Virus record (IMG/VR): IMGVR_UViG_3300025132_000259
Location: 1-25,886 of that record
Source: a virus
DNA length: 25,886 nucleotides
Direction: 5' to 3' (one strand)
The translations under genes were made by a program, and so were the position numbers. The notes under the pieces are model-generated. The model was not told the origin of the DNA, did no database searches, and worked only from the letters and a program-made list of their open reading frames with translations. The stretch's first letter is position 1; every line of letters begins with the position of its first letter. Shown here one piece after another: positions 1 through 7,462 of the stretch.

Positions 1-1
1 T

Positions 2-1660
2 GTGGGTCGCGATGCTGACAACCAACTCAAGTTTGGAACAGACAACGAGATTACGTTCCGAGTGTCAGGCAACGACGGCGTTGTGATGAAGGCGAGCGGT
101 GAGATTGAGGCAACTTCGTTGGACATCAGCGGTGATGTTGATGTTGATGGCACCTTAGAGGCCGATGCCATTACCGTGAATGGTTCTGCACTGGCCGCGT
201 CTGCGACTACTGACGCAACCAACGCTTCAAACATTGGTTCAGGAACTTTGGCGGCAGCGCGAATGGCGTCTGCTCAGACTGGAATAGAGTCTGTACTGAA
301 CACAAGCCTTGTCGCTGGGCGCGACGCGGATAATCAAATTAAGTTTGGTACGGATAACGAGATTATCTTTCGTGTCTCAGGTGGCGATGGCGTCACCATG
401 AAAGCAAGCGGTGAGATTGAGGCAACTTCGTTGGATATCAGCGGTGATGCTGACATCGACGGAACGCTTGAGGCGGATGCGATTACGGTCGGCGGAACCG
501 CTCTCAACACAGTCATCGCAGGTGTAACCGTAACAAACGCTACCACGGCTGCGGTAGCCACAACGGTAACCATCAGTGACAACGAATCTACGAACGAAGA
601 GAATGCCGTAATCTTTACTGCGGGCGGTGACGTTGATGGTGGCAACATCGGCCTTGAGTCTGATGGAGACTTGACGTACAACCCGAGTACTGGAACGTTG
701 TCGGCCACGATCTTCAAAGGAAACGTTGATGCGGTTGACGGAGACTTTGACGGCACACTCGAAGCTGATGCAATCACAGTTGGTGGAACGAACCTACTGA
801 CGGGCGGAGTTGTCACGTCTTTGGGTACGATCACTCAAGACACAGTCACGTTCACATCAGCAAATGCCGATGATCCGCTGCTGATTATCAAGAACACTAC
901 CAATGATACGGCTGCCGCACGCCTCCGATTTGTGAAGGATAAGGGCGCTGCAGGTGCTGATGCGGACGGTTGTGGCGAGATTGAGTTCTACGGCGACGAC
1001 GATAATCAAGACAACATTCTCTTCGCAAGGCTTCGGGCAGAGGTGGCTGACGCATCAAATGGTGCCGAAGGTGGCCGAATCATGCTGGGTGTAGCCACTC
1101 ATGATGGCGAGTTCCAGAACGGCCTCGTAATTGAAGATGGCGATGCCGAAGACGAGATCGATGTCATCGTTGGTAACGGCGACAACTCTGTTACTACAGC
1201 CGCTGGATACATGAAGGCGAGTAACGGATTTCTTATTCCTGAGCAGAAGTCTATACACATCGAAACTCCGATGCTGGCTACAGCCGATCATACAGCTACG
1301 GGTATCACAACGATTATGTCAGCGAGCGAGAACATCGCTCAGGGAGATCTGGTTTACGTTTCAGGTAACGGTACCATTGGAATTGCGGACGCTGACGCGG
1401 TGGCTAAAATGCCTGCATTTGGGTTGGCCGTCGCAGCAATTTCGAGTGGTCAACCGGGCGTAATCTTGCTTCGCGGAATGTTTCGGGATGACACGTACAA
1501 CTTTACTGCGGGCAACCGATTGTTTGTCCACACAGATGGGACGGTAACTGCGACTGCTCCAAGCGGAAACAATGATGTAGCCCAGGCTGTTGGTATCGCT
1601 CTTAGCGATGACGTTATCTACTTCAGCCCTGACATGACTCTGGTGGAGATTACTGCCTAA
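2..1660 (+). CDS. Phage tail fibre / receptor-binding protein, 3' part (5' end outside window)
   Basis: At least 552 residues in an open frame that enters from the left edge. The first codon GTG is probably an internal Val, because the second copy of the same repeat also has a residue before GRDADNQ, so the gene is truncated by the window. A unit of about 63 residues occurs at residues 1-63 and 105-167 (GRDADNQ, KFGTDNEI, MKASGEIEATSLDISGD, DGTLEADAITV), and a partial third copy (FDGTLEADAITVGG) lies near 249-262. At the DNA level 95-123 and 407-435 are identical over 29 bases. The C-terminal ~130 residues (ENIAQGDLVYVSGNG, GVILLRGMF) look like a compact beta-rich tip domain. Low-complexity Thr/Ala/Asp/Gly composition and repeats are typical of trimeric phage fibres. 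Its stop overlaps the next start (TAATG). Host-receptor binding is inferred from position and composition. Confidence 0.75.
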   Translation: MGRDADNQLKFGTDNEITFRVSGNDGVVMKASGEIEATSLDISGDVDVDGTLEADAITVNGSALAASATTDATNASNIGSGTLAAARMASAQTGIESVLNTSLVAGRDADNQIKFGTDNEIIFRVSGGDGVTMKASGEIEATSLDISGDADIDGTLEADAITVGGTALNTVIAGVTVTNATTAAVATTVTISDNESTNEENAVIFTAGGDVDGGNIGLESDGDLTYNPSTGTLSATIFKGNVDAVDGDFDGTLEADAITVGGTNLLTGGVVTSLGTITQDTVTFTSANADDPLLIIKNTTNDTAAARLRFVKDKGAAGADADGCGEIEFYGDDDNQDNILFARLRAEVADASNGAEGGRIMLGVATHDGEFQNGLVIEDGDAEDEIDVIVGNGDNSVTTAAGYMKASNGFLIPEQKSIHIETPMLATADHTATGITTIMSASENIAQGDLVYVSGNGTIGIADADAVAKMPAFGLAVAAISSGQPGVILLRGMFRDDTYNFTAGNRLFVHTDGTVTATAPSGNNDVAQAVGIALSDDVIYFSPDMTLVEITA

Positions 1661-2901
1661 TGGGTGACATCAGCCAAATAAATGATGTTGCTGCGGCAAA
1701 TATCAGCGAAGTCAATGATGTCGCTAAGGCAAACATTAGTGAGATAAACGATCAAGGTGTTCCCGCTTCTGGTGCCACCCGATGGGTTGTTGGTATTCAC
1801 AACGGCTTTGTAGCATACGCCGAAAACTCTGATCTTACGTCATGGACTTCTTATTCAAGCACTGATCATAGCAACACTGCGTATGATATTGGGTTTGGTA
1901 AGGACAATAGCGGAAACGGTATTTATATCGTTACCCGAGATCATGATGACCGTGAGCTTGAAGTTTCTGGTACAGACGTAACTTCAACGGATAACTGGAC
2001 TGAAGTTGATTTGTCTTCTGACTTAAGTAGTGTTCGACAACAATACGTAATTATGTGGGGCGCACGAGCCGATGGCACGGCTGCGGGAACCTGGATGTCA
2101 GCCGGGAAACAAAACGGTCAGCGGATTCACAGGTCTACTGACGGAGGAGCAAACTGGACAAATGTAGATTTGTCGGGCATTTCAAATCATGACGCCAACC
2201 GAGGCATCCAATCAATGGCGTCGGACGGCCAAGGAAATTGGGCATTCGCTCAGGAAAATCGCTGGTATTATTCTACAAATGACGGAGCGAGTTTTTCTGC
2301 TACAACTCCAATTACCTCGGATGTTCCAGGTCAGTCCCGTGGCGTCGTGTTCACAAATAATAGTTGGGTTTGGATCTACAGCCGATCCAGCCAAATTTAT
2401 GTTCGCTCATGCGCTGCATCAGATATTACTGATTGGAGTGATGAGGTTAGACCTGAGTTAACGTATAACAAAGCGACAACGGATGGTTCTGGAACAGCCG
2501 ACACAACTGTTAATCCGTTAAATCCAAGCAATACAAATGAGCAACGAGCAAGCGTGTGTGCTGCAAACGGTCGCGTGTGTTTTGCGACTACAAATGACCA
2601 AGAAATCTTTTACTTCGACGTTGACGGTAAAACAATCAGCAACCTGAACGGCAAAAAATTTGGCCCGCATGGCGGGGGTCATGCATACGCTGGAGTCACT
2701 AACTTTGACACATCCGACACGATGCAAGACATTGCCACGGACGGCACAACCTGGATTGTGGTTTGTAAGGATGGGGATGCGTTTAAGAGCACCGACAACG
2801 CCGTGTCTTGGTCGTCAATTGTAACTGGGTTTGATGGTGGTGATGTTGCTGCTACAGATGACTGGAAAGCAATCACTTGTGACGTAGTCTTACCGCTTTA
2901 A
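1660..2901 (+). CDS. Asp-box (BNR-like) beta-propeller tail protein
   Basis: 413 residues; the start shares one base with the preceding stop, so the two are probably translationally coupled. The N-terminus has three copies of a roughly 10-residue unit (ISQINDVAAAN, ISEVNDVAKAN, ISEINDQ), which may be a short coiled or trimerising stalk. The rest contains Asp-box-like motifs, clearest at RSTDGGANWTNVD (about residue 157) with weaker ones at YYSTNDGASF and FKSTDNAVSW, the signature of sialidase/BNR-type beta-propellers. No sialidase catalytic set is recognisable, so carbohydrate binding or a structural role is more likely than hydrolysis. Its place directly after the fibre gene suggests a tail-tip or fibre accessory protein. 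The fold call rests on the motifs; the role is inferred. Confidence 0.65.
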   Translation: MGDISQINDVAAANISEVNDVAKANISEINDQGVPASGATRWVVGIHNGFVAYAENSDLTSWTSYSSTDHSNTAYDIGFGKDNSGNGIYIVTRDHDDRELEVSGTDVTSTDNWTEVDLSSDLSSVRQQYVIMWGARADGTAAGTWMSAGKQNGQRIHRSTDGGANWTNVDLSGISNHDANRGIQSMASDGQGNWAFAQENRWYYSTNDGASFSATTPITSDVPGQSRGVVFTNNSWVWIYSRSSQIYVRSCAASDITDWSDEVRPELTYNKATTDGSGTADTTVNPLNPSNTNEQRASVCAANGRVCFATTNDQEIFYFDVDGKTISNLNGKKFGPHGGGHAYAGVTNFDTSDTMQDIATDGTTWIVVCKDGDAFKSTDNAVSWSSIVTGFDGGDVAATDDWKAITCDVVLPL

Positions 2902-2910
2902 GGAGAAATA

Positions 2911-3102
2911 ATGCAAGCGTTCATCGACAAACTTTTTTGTTCTCAAAAACGAGTATCTTGGCGGCGACTGGCCGTGCTCATTCTCGGAACCGGATTGCTG
3001 GCAACTGGTCTACTTGAGTCTGAGCAGTGGCTGTATCTTAGTCTTGCTTATATCGCTGGCGATTCTGCCGAAAAGGCAATGAGTGCAATCTCGAAGAAGT
3101 AA
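2911..3102 (+). CDS. Small membrane protein, holin-like
   Basis: 63 residues with a good Shine-Dalgarno site (AAGGAGAAATAATG). A basic N-terminal segment (KRVSWRR) precedes a hydrophobic stretch (about residues 20-36, LAVLILGTGLLATGLL) and a second moderately hydrophobic stretch (about 41-50, LYLSLAYIAG), ending DSAEKAMSAISKK. Small two-helix proteins with a charged tail lie in many phage lysis cassettes, and this one sits between tail and lysis-type genes. It could equally be an inner-membrane protein of unknown role. I do not recognise a named family. Confidence 0.6.
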   Translation: MQAFIDKLFCSQKRVSWRRLAVLILGTGLLATGLLESEQWLYLSLAYIAGDSAEKAMSAISKK

Positions 3103-3105
3103 TGA

Positions 3106-3480
3106 ATGGCTTTCAAGTGTACTAAATTTGATAATGCAGTTTCGCACAAGGTATTACACGATACCAATATTACGAACGCAGCCCAAAAGAACATCACTGA
3201 TGGTCCTGGAAGGCTTCATTCTATAAAAATTGTGAACGGTAACAATGCGCCGGTATACGTAAAGATTTTCAATGCGTATACAGCGAGTGTTGGAACAACT
3301 GCGCCCGATTGGATTTTTTCTTGTTTGGCTTCGGTTACCACAAACTATGAAATTCCTGGGGGCGTAGCTTTTGACGCTCTTACAATTTGTGCAACTGAAA
3401 ACGCAAACCCTTCTGATGCGACAACACCAAGCGCATCAGGTAATGAAACCATTGCTGTAACGATTATTACGGAGCACTAA
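3106..3480 (+). CDS. Small phage structural-type protein, paralogue of the next gene
   Basis: 124 residues, starting 3 bases after the previous stop. Predicted mainly beta: KIVNGNNAPVYVKIFNAYTA, then a middle region ending EIPGGVAF, and a C-terminal strand IAVTIITEH. The same order (I-V-I … YVK-F … I-GG … I-V-I) is seen in the 129-residue product of the following gene, so the two look like an old tandem duplication. No signal peptide, membrane segment or catalytic motif. A small decoration, tail or fibre-associated subunit is the best guess from context; the sequence alone does not show function. Confidence 0.6.
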   Translation: MAFKCTKFDNAVSHKVLHDTNITNAAQKNITDGPGRLHSIKIVNGNNAPVYVKIFNAYTASVGTTAPDWIFSCLASVTTNYEIPGGVAFDALTICATENANPSDATTPSASGNETIAVTIITEH

Positions 3481-3870
3481 ATGGCTACATACACAGGGGC
3501 GCTCACTGGTTTAGCAGACAAGCTTGTCGTTGATACTGCCGCGAATACAACAGAAGAAGAGCGTGTAACATCTGCAGATTCAGGCAGAATGTACATTGTT
3601 CAAATTGATGCGACTGCTGGATCACCAACAACAGACGAACCAGCATGCTACGTAAAATTTGCTGATGCCGCATCGATTACTGGGGGTGGTGGTTCATCCA
3701 CGGTGCCCAGCCTTGTGCTTTATGCTCCTCTAGGGGTTATTACTTCTTATGTAATCAGCGGTGGGTGGCCTTTTTCGGATGGTCTTTCATACTGGGCAGT
3801 GACTACTGCTGAGATGGCTGGAGATACTTCTCCTACTGCAGACATTAAGGTTTCAATTGTATCGTCATAA
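3481..3870 (+). CDS. Small phage structural-type protein, paralogue of the previous gene
   Basis: 129 residues; ATG follows the previous TAA with no gap. Key segments RMYIVQIDATAG, CYVKFADAASITGGGGSS, YVISGGWPF and TADIKVSIVSS align in order with the preceding protein. A Gly/Ser-rich loop near residues 63-70 is absent from the neighbour. The beta-rich pattern and lack of membrane segments suggest a particle component. Like its neighbour it has no strong Shine-Dalgarno of its own, so translation probably depends on coupling. Function is inferred from location only. Confidence 0.6.
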   Translation: MATYTGALTGLADKLVVDTAANTTEEERVTSADSGRMYIVQIDATAGSPTTDEPACYVKFADAASITGGGGSSTVPSLVLYAPLGVITSYVISGGWPFSDGLSYWAVTTAEMAGDTSPTADIKVSIVSS

Positions 3871-3882
3871 ATGGAGTTAAAA

Positions 3883-4131
3883 ATGATTGAAGAATATATT
3901 TCAAGCGCAAAAGTCCGATTGTCCCGTAAGTTTGGAGACAAAAGTAAAGCCGCTAATGAGTTGTTGAAAGCAATCGATCTTTTGAAAGAAGAGCTTGCCA
4001 ATAAAGATGAAGAAATCAAATCTTTAAAAGCCGCAAATAAGCCTGCTGCGAAGAAACCCGCTGCTAAAAAGGCCGCTGCTAAAAAGCCCGCTGCTAAAAA
4101 GCCTGCTGCTAAAAAAGCATCTAAAAAATAA
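3883..4131 (+). CDS. Histone-H1-like Lys/Ala/Pro-rich protein
   Basis: 82 residues from the preferred ATG at 3883. An in-frame ATG at 3871 directly abuts the previous stop but has no Shine-Dalgarno; GGAG at 3873-3876 is well placed for 3883. Residues 1-45 form an amphipathic helical region (SSAKVRLSRKFG, ELLKAIDLLKEELANKDEEIKSL). Residues 46-82 are repeats of KPAAKK/KAAAKK ending KASKK. That tail matches the C-terminal domains of histone H1-like proteins and bacterial proteins such as AlgP, which bind DNA non-specifically. A DNA-condensing or packaging-associated role is plausible; so is cell-wall or RNA binding. The repeat DNA (GCTGCTAAAAAG units) may vary in copy number. Confidence 0.6.
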   Translation: MIEEYISSAKVRLSRKFGDKSKAANELLKAIDLLKEELANKDEEIKSLKAANKPAAKKPAAKKAAAKKPAAKKPAAKKASKK

Positions 4132-4138
4132 CTTTGGC

Positions 4139-4540
4139 ATGGGAATGTTCAACATGGAACCACTCACCCTTACAGCAATTGCAGTTCTAGCAGCGATTGG
4201 TGCTGGTTTCGGTGCAGGCTGGGGTCTGAAGCCAGACGCAGGCACAAAAGCTATTGAAGCCCAAACTGAGGCCATTAAAGAACTGAATACAGGTAACCAG
4301 GCGCTCGTCGATAAAGTGCAAGAGGTTGCCGTGGAAGAAGCGAAACGAGAAACTGTAATTGCAGATAAGCTCACTGACATGCCACCCCCCTGCATCAAAG
4401 AAGTCGGGGGAGATCCTATGTCATTGCAATGTATGTGGGCTTTGTGCATTCGTACAGGTGAAACAGACAAGCAACGATGTGAGCCATCTAAGTTGACCGA
4501 TCAGCTACTGAGTGCTTATAGTTGTTCTGAATCCCAATAG
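4139..4540 (+). CDS. Membrane-anchored coiled-coil protein, possible spanin-type lysis protein
   Basis: 133 residues if the first ATG is used; ATGs at 4145 and 4154 (MEPLTLT) are alternatives and no start has a strong Shine-Dalgarno. One membrane segment (about residues 10-29, LTAIAVLAAIGAGFGAGWGL) is followed by a charged helical stretch (KAIEAQTEAIKELNTGNQALVDKVQEVAVEEAKRE) and a Cys-containing C-terminal domain (PPPCIKEVGGDPMSLQCMWALCIRTGETDKQRCE). N-terminal anchor plus periplasmic coil is the layout of i-spanins (Rz-type), and it lies in the lysis-like cluster. The four to five cysteines could form disulphides in the periplasm. The family assignment is not proven. Confidence 0.6.
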   Translation: MGMFNMEPLTLTAIAVLAAIGAGFGAGWGLKPDAGTKAIEAQTEAIKELNTGNQALVDKVQEVAVEEAKRETVIADKLTDMPPPCIKEVGGDPMSLQCMWALCIRTGETDKQRCEPSKLTDQLLSAYSCSESQ

Positions 4541-4551
4541 TTGGAGTAACC

Positions 4552-4842
4552 ATGGAAATAAAGGATTTAGCTATACCTGGACTCACCATGGTTTTTGCTG
4601 CTGGTATATCGTTTGCGTCATTTGAGTCTGCTGCCAAGGATGTAGAAGACGTTGAAAAACGAGTAAATGTTCTCGAATCCAATGCCAGCAAACAAGAGGT
4701 AGTCGATGTCAAGATCGAAGGTATTGAACAACGTCTTGATAAGATGGAAGATATTGTTCAGAAAATGCTGGATATTCAACAGAAACAAGCGGTTAATGTC
4801 GCGCAAATCTGCCAAGCAACCAACGCAAATTGTAGTAACTAA
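4552..4842 (+). CDS. Small membrane-anchored coiled-coil protein
   Basis: 96 residues; Shine-Dalgarno TTGGAG lies 6 bases before ATG. An N-terminal hydrophobic segment (about residues 8-24, IPGLTMVFAAGISFASF) is followed by a long heptad-like coil (about 27-78; VEDVEKRVNVLESNASKQ, GIEQRLDKMEDIVQKML) and a short Cys-bearing tail (AQICQATNANCSN). It is one of at least five membrane-plus-coil proteins in this cluster. Possible roles are holin, anti-holin or spanin partner; the sequence does not tell them apart. Confidence 0.55.
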   Translation: MEIKDLAIPGLTMVFAAGISFASFESAAKDVEDVEKRVNVLESNASKQEVVDVKIEGIEQRLDKMEDIVQKMLDIQQKQAVNVAQICQATNANCSN

Positions 4843-4843
4843 A

Positions 4844-5431
4844 ATGCGCCCTGATATCCTTGATTACGCGGCCTCGCTTGGTCACACTGTTTTCGAATCT
4901 GGTGAGTACAACCTCAACATTATTGGTATTCGAAACTCGCAACACGAGCCCAACAGGTTCGATGATACGATTCACTGTGTCTACAAAGACGAAGACGGCG
5001 ATTGGATTCAAAAGTCGTGGCCTTGCACTACGGAGCCGGGGAAGTACTGGCTTGAAAATCCTACCAATGTCAAAGGTACCGCAGTGTTGGTTCCGGGCCA
5101 GTATCGATCAGTTTGGAAGATTGATAAGCATCAAGGGAAGTACTACGCTCTGTGCCAGCGCAACGGCACCGTAAAGGTATACCGTGATGACAATTTGGAT
5201 GAAATCATTGATTGTGATCCTGAAACAATCACTGAGGGCTTTTATGGAATCAACATCCACAAGGCCGGTGCTCATTCAACTCAAATCGATCGATGGTCAG
5301 CAGGATGCCAGGTGTTTGCGAACGAGTCCGATTTCGATGAGTTCATGGCTATTTGCGGCAAAGCTCGTGAGAAATGGGGCAACGCCTTTTCTTATACGTT
5401 GATTCTTGAGCACGAGAAAGGCTCTGATTGA
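4844..5431 (+). CDS. Putative cell-wall-active enzyme with a YkuD-like His/Cys signature
   Basis: 195 residues from ATG 4844, two bases after the previous stop; the frame stays open further upstream, but that part only shadows the neighbouring gene. Residues 136-158 hold GINIHKAG, His144, then WSAGCQVF, so His139 and Cys155 are set apart like the His and Cys of L,D-transpeptidases (HX14-17[S/T]HGC), but with Ala in place of the second His (SAGC). The upstream part (residues 80-125) is beta-rich with paired aromatic residues, compatible with a YkuD-like barrel. In the middle of a holin/spanin-like cluster, an endolysin-type role on peptidoglycan cross-links is plausible. The family link rests on the motif alone. 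Confidence 0.55.
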   Translation: MRPDILDYAASLGHTVFESGEYNLNIIGIRNSQHEPNRFDDTIHCVYKDEDGDWIQKSWPCTTEPGKYWLENPTNVKGTAVLVPGQYRSVWKIDKHQGKYYALCQRNGTVKVYRDDNLDEIIDCDPETITEGFYGINIHKAGAHSTQIDRWSAGCQVFANESDFDEFMAICGKAREKWGNAFSYTLILEHEKGSD

Positions 5432-5739
5432 TGGAGGCGCTGGTCGATTCACTATTAGCGGACGGCCACCTCGGAGTTTTTGCTGCCTTCCTTGTCTATC
5501 AATTTGTAATGATGCAGAGGCGTCTGGATAAGCTTGTTGAAGGGTTCCAAGAACAACTTGACGAGATACGAAAAGAATACGACGTTCGATCGGAAAAAAT
5601 GAGAGAGCGATACGACAGAGTAATAAATGAGTATAGAAATAGAGAAGACACTCAGTCTAAAGACTTTTTAATTACTCGAACTAAAGTTCATAATGATATT
5701 GTGTCTAAGCTTGATAGAATTTTAGACAGAGAAAAATAG
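5431..5739 (+). CDS. Small membrane-anchored coiled-coil protein, holin-like
   Basis: 102 residues from the ATG that shares its A with the upstream TGA stop; a TTG one codon earlier is possible but less likely. One membrane segment (about residues 13-29, LGVFAAFLVYQFVMMQR) is followed by a highly charged helix (RRLDKLVEGFQEQLDEIRKEYDVRSEKMRERYDRVI) and a basic-acidic tail ending DRILDREK. The layout resembles phage holin/BhlA-type proteins: one helix, then a cytoplasmic coil. The 3' part of the gene is AT-richer than its neighbours. Its position right after the putative cell-wall enzyme supports a lysis role. Confidence 0.55.
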   Translation: MEALVDSLLADGHLGVFAAFLVYQFVMMQRRLDKLVEGFQEQLDEIRKEYDVRSEKMRERYDRVINEYRNREDTQSKDFLITRTKVHNDIVSKLDRILDREK

Positions 5740-5745
5740 ATCGAA

Positions 5746-6396
5746 ATGAACTGCGTTGTTGGATCAGATACAGACTGTGAACTTAAGGTTGGTTCGTCGA
5801 TTCGTATTTACGATGAAGAGCCAGCCGAAAAGGAGGCCAAACCCGTGGCAAACGAAACTAAAACAGAAAAACCAGCCCCTGCACCTGCTCCTGTAGAGCA
5901 ACCAGCCCCTGCGCCTGCACCTGAACCAGCGCCTGAACCAGCCGTGGTAGAGACCGTTGCTGCACCGGTTGTGCCAGAACTCGTTGAATCAGTGGGCGTA
6001 TCTCAAGACATCACGGCTGCCGCTGATGCTGCCAAGTCCCTCGGTGGCGACTATGCGCCCATGGTTGCCATTGCGTTGGCAGGAATGGCTATTGCAGGCG
6101 GATCAAAAGCCTGGAGCTATTACCGTGACCGTGCAGAGCAAAAGCATGAACAAGAAATGCAGAAGCTCAAAATGGAAGCTCAGTCACAGGGCATGGACGG
6201 GCAACAGCCCCCACCTTGTCAGGCCGCAAACACAAAGATGCAGGCCGAAGTAGATGCATTGAAGTCTAAGCTCAGTGCAGTTGAAAAGAAAACATCGATG
6301 ATCTCTGCTGACTTTGATGGTGAAGATGTCGAGCGTCAAATCAAGCGCATGAAGAAGCGCATCGATGAGTTGTTTGAGATTACTGATCAAAAATGA
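5746..6396 (+). CDS. Pro/Ala-rich, single-membrane-segment, coiled-coil protein
   Basis: 216 residues from ATG 5746. Residues 1-33 contain two Cys (NCVVGSDTDCELKVG) and an acidic end. Residues 40-72 are a Pro/Ala/Glu linker (PAPAPAPVEQ and repeats). A hydrophobic segment lies near 104-117 (PMVAIALAGMAIAGG). A coiled coil runs from about 125 to 216 with a PPPC motif near 157. Inside the frame AGGAGG (5831-5836) lies 8 bases before GTG 5845 (residue 34), a stronger initiation site than at 5746, so the true start may be GTG, or two forms may exist. A long flexible linker before a membrane helix suggests a periplasm-spanning protein. Function unknown. Confidence 0.55.
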   Translation: MNCVVGSDTDCELKVGSSIRIYDEEPAEKEAKPVANETKTEKPAPAPAPVEQPAPAPAPEPAPEPAVVETVAAPVVPELVESVGVSQDITAAADAAKSLGGDYAPMVAIALAGMAIAGGSKAWSYYRDRAEQKHEQEMQKLKMEAQSQGMDGQQPPPCQAANTKMQAEVDALKSKLSAVEKKTSMISADFDGEDVERQIKRMKKRIDELFEITDQK

Positions 6397-6758
6397 TTGA
6401 ACTCGCTTTAATTTTTTTCGGTACGTTTGTTGTTCTTCCTGCAGGGCTGAGTTTTGCGGTAGACGGTGACGGAAGTTCTCGAAAGAAGAAAAAAGCGCCC
6501 GTCGTGGAAGAGCCAGTAATCGAAGAGCCCATACCTGATCCTGAACCCATCCTTGTGGCAAGACTTAAGGCGACAAAAAAGACTGTTGTAATCGTCGTTC
6601 CAGAATGCTCTGATGAGGAATCCGAAACAAGGTTGCGTGCTGCCAGTCTTGACTACTTGGAAAAAGTTACCGGATTGCCTGAGGAGACTGTATTTGAAGT
6701 GCAGGATTGTGGCGACGAAGGTATGGTAGACATTCAAATCGTCGAAACGATAGAATAA
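6393..6758 (+). CDS. Small protein with N-terminal signal or anchor segment
   Basis: 121 residues; ATGA overlap with the preceding gene indicates coupling. Residues 1-22 (MIELALIFFGTFVVLPAGLSFA) form a signal-peptide-like hydrophobic segment ending LSFA, then a basic cluster (SSRKKKKAP), an acidic-proline linker (VVEEPVIEEPIPDPEP), and a C-terminal domain of about 70 residues with Cys near 71 and 105 (VVPECSDEES, VQDCGDEG) that could pair as a disulphide. Last gene of the rightward block, ending 7 bases before the inverted repeat at 6766. An exported accessory lysis or cell-envelope protein is the best guess. Confidence 0.5.
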   Translation: MIELALIFFGTFVVLPAGLSFAVDGDGSSRKKKKAPVVEEPVIEEPIPDPEPILVARLKATKKTVVIVVPECSDEESETRLRAASLDYLEKVTGLPEETVFEVQDCGDEGMVDIQIVETIE

Positions 6759-6765
6759 GTAAATC

Positions 6766-6841
6766 TGCACCCCCCACCCGGTAGGAATCGCCCATGCTCA
6801 CGTCCCGAGTATGGGAACAAGCGATGTGGGTGGGGGGTGCA
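6766..6841. terminator. 14-bp perfect inverted repeat between convergent gene blocks
   Basis: TGCACCCCCCACCC at 6766-6779 is the exact reverse complement of 6828-6841. The 48-base interior can fold further: ATCGC (6787-6791) with GCGAT (6821-6825), or CCCAT (6791-6795) with ATGGG (6811-6815). The element lies between the last + strand gene and the 3' end of the - strand block, the usual site of a bidirectional terminator. No run of T follows the stem on either strand, so a canonical intrinsic terminator is not certain; a folded 3' UTR or cruciform site is also possible. Confidence 0.6.
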
Positions 6842-6850
6842 GGGGGGCGT

Positions 6851-7453
6851 TTAGACTTTCTTTGCTGGTGCGACACCTTGAGTCGGTGCGATTGCATCAT
6901 TAAGCATGTCCAAAACCTTCATAAGACCTTCTGGGGGGCCATCATCGCGAGCGACGACCTTCACGTCGTACTTGGCGCTGTTGTCGCTCTTACGGCTATT
7001 CTCGCTGTGGTTAGCCACAGAGCCGTGAACAGTAACGTCACAGCTAAATAGACCCGCGTTGTACTTTGCGTGTGCAGTAAGCTCTGCCTTGGTGTCAGAC
7101 GTAGTCTTAGCTGAGGTCGATGATTTCACTTCCATGGTGAAACGAACTTCTGCTTCTTTGACCGACAAGCTTGGCGTGTTGATGATGGCGAGCAGTGGGA
7201 CTTGCAGATCCACCTTCTCCATCGTTGTTGTGCCATCAGCAGCCTGAACGGGCTTGTTGAAACCAAAGTCAACGGTGCGTGCCGAAAGGTTGCCCTTTCC
7301 GTCGTCGTTAAGACCAACGTCCTTGATGAAGTCACTGGAAGCTTTAGCAAGCAGTGTCTGAGCACTACACGCGGCCTTGAGTGGGCCTCCAATAAGTTGG
7401 TCCATGGGAAGACCACCGAACTGGTCTGACATCTTTACGAGTTGATCTGGCAC
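6851..7453 (-). CDS. DUF2589 domain protein
   Basis: 200 residues from GTG 7453, preceded by AGGAG at 6-7 bases; the upstream TAG overlaps that Shine-Dalgarno. The whole length fits DUF2589: GGLPMDQLIGGPLKAAC (about 13-29), RTVDFGF, VDLQVPLLAIINTPSLSV (about 81-98), MEVKSSTSAKTTSD, SDNSAKYDVKV (about 156-166) and a C-terminal PEGLMKVLDM helix. DUF2589 proteins occur scattered in bacteria and phages; I know of no established biochemical function. It forms a leftward operon with the next two genes, opposite to the flanking lysis-type genes, so it is probably separately expressed. Last gene before the 6766-6841 inverted repeat. Confidence 0.8.
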   Translation of the reverse strand: MPDQLVKMSDQFGGLPMDQLIGGPLKAACSAQTLLAKASSDFIKDVGLNDDGKGNLSARTVDFGFNKPVQAADGTTTMEKVDLQVPLLAIINTPSLSVKEAEVRFTMEVKSSTSAKTTSDTKAELTAHAKYNAGLFSCDVTVHGSVANHSENSRKSDNSAKYDVKVVARDDGPPEGLMKVLDMLNDAIAPTQGVAPAKKV

Positions 7454-7462
7454 CGTTTACTC

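Noticed and set aside
1055-1291. Leftward frames within the tail-fibre gene and other + strand genes
   Set aside because: They lie opposite strong coding sequence, have no ribosome sites and have shadow-like composition.
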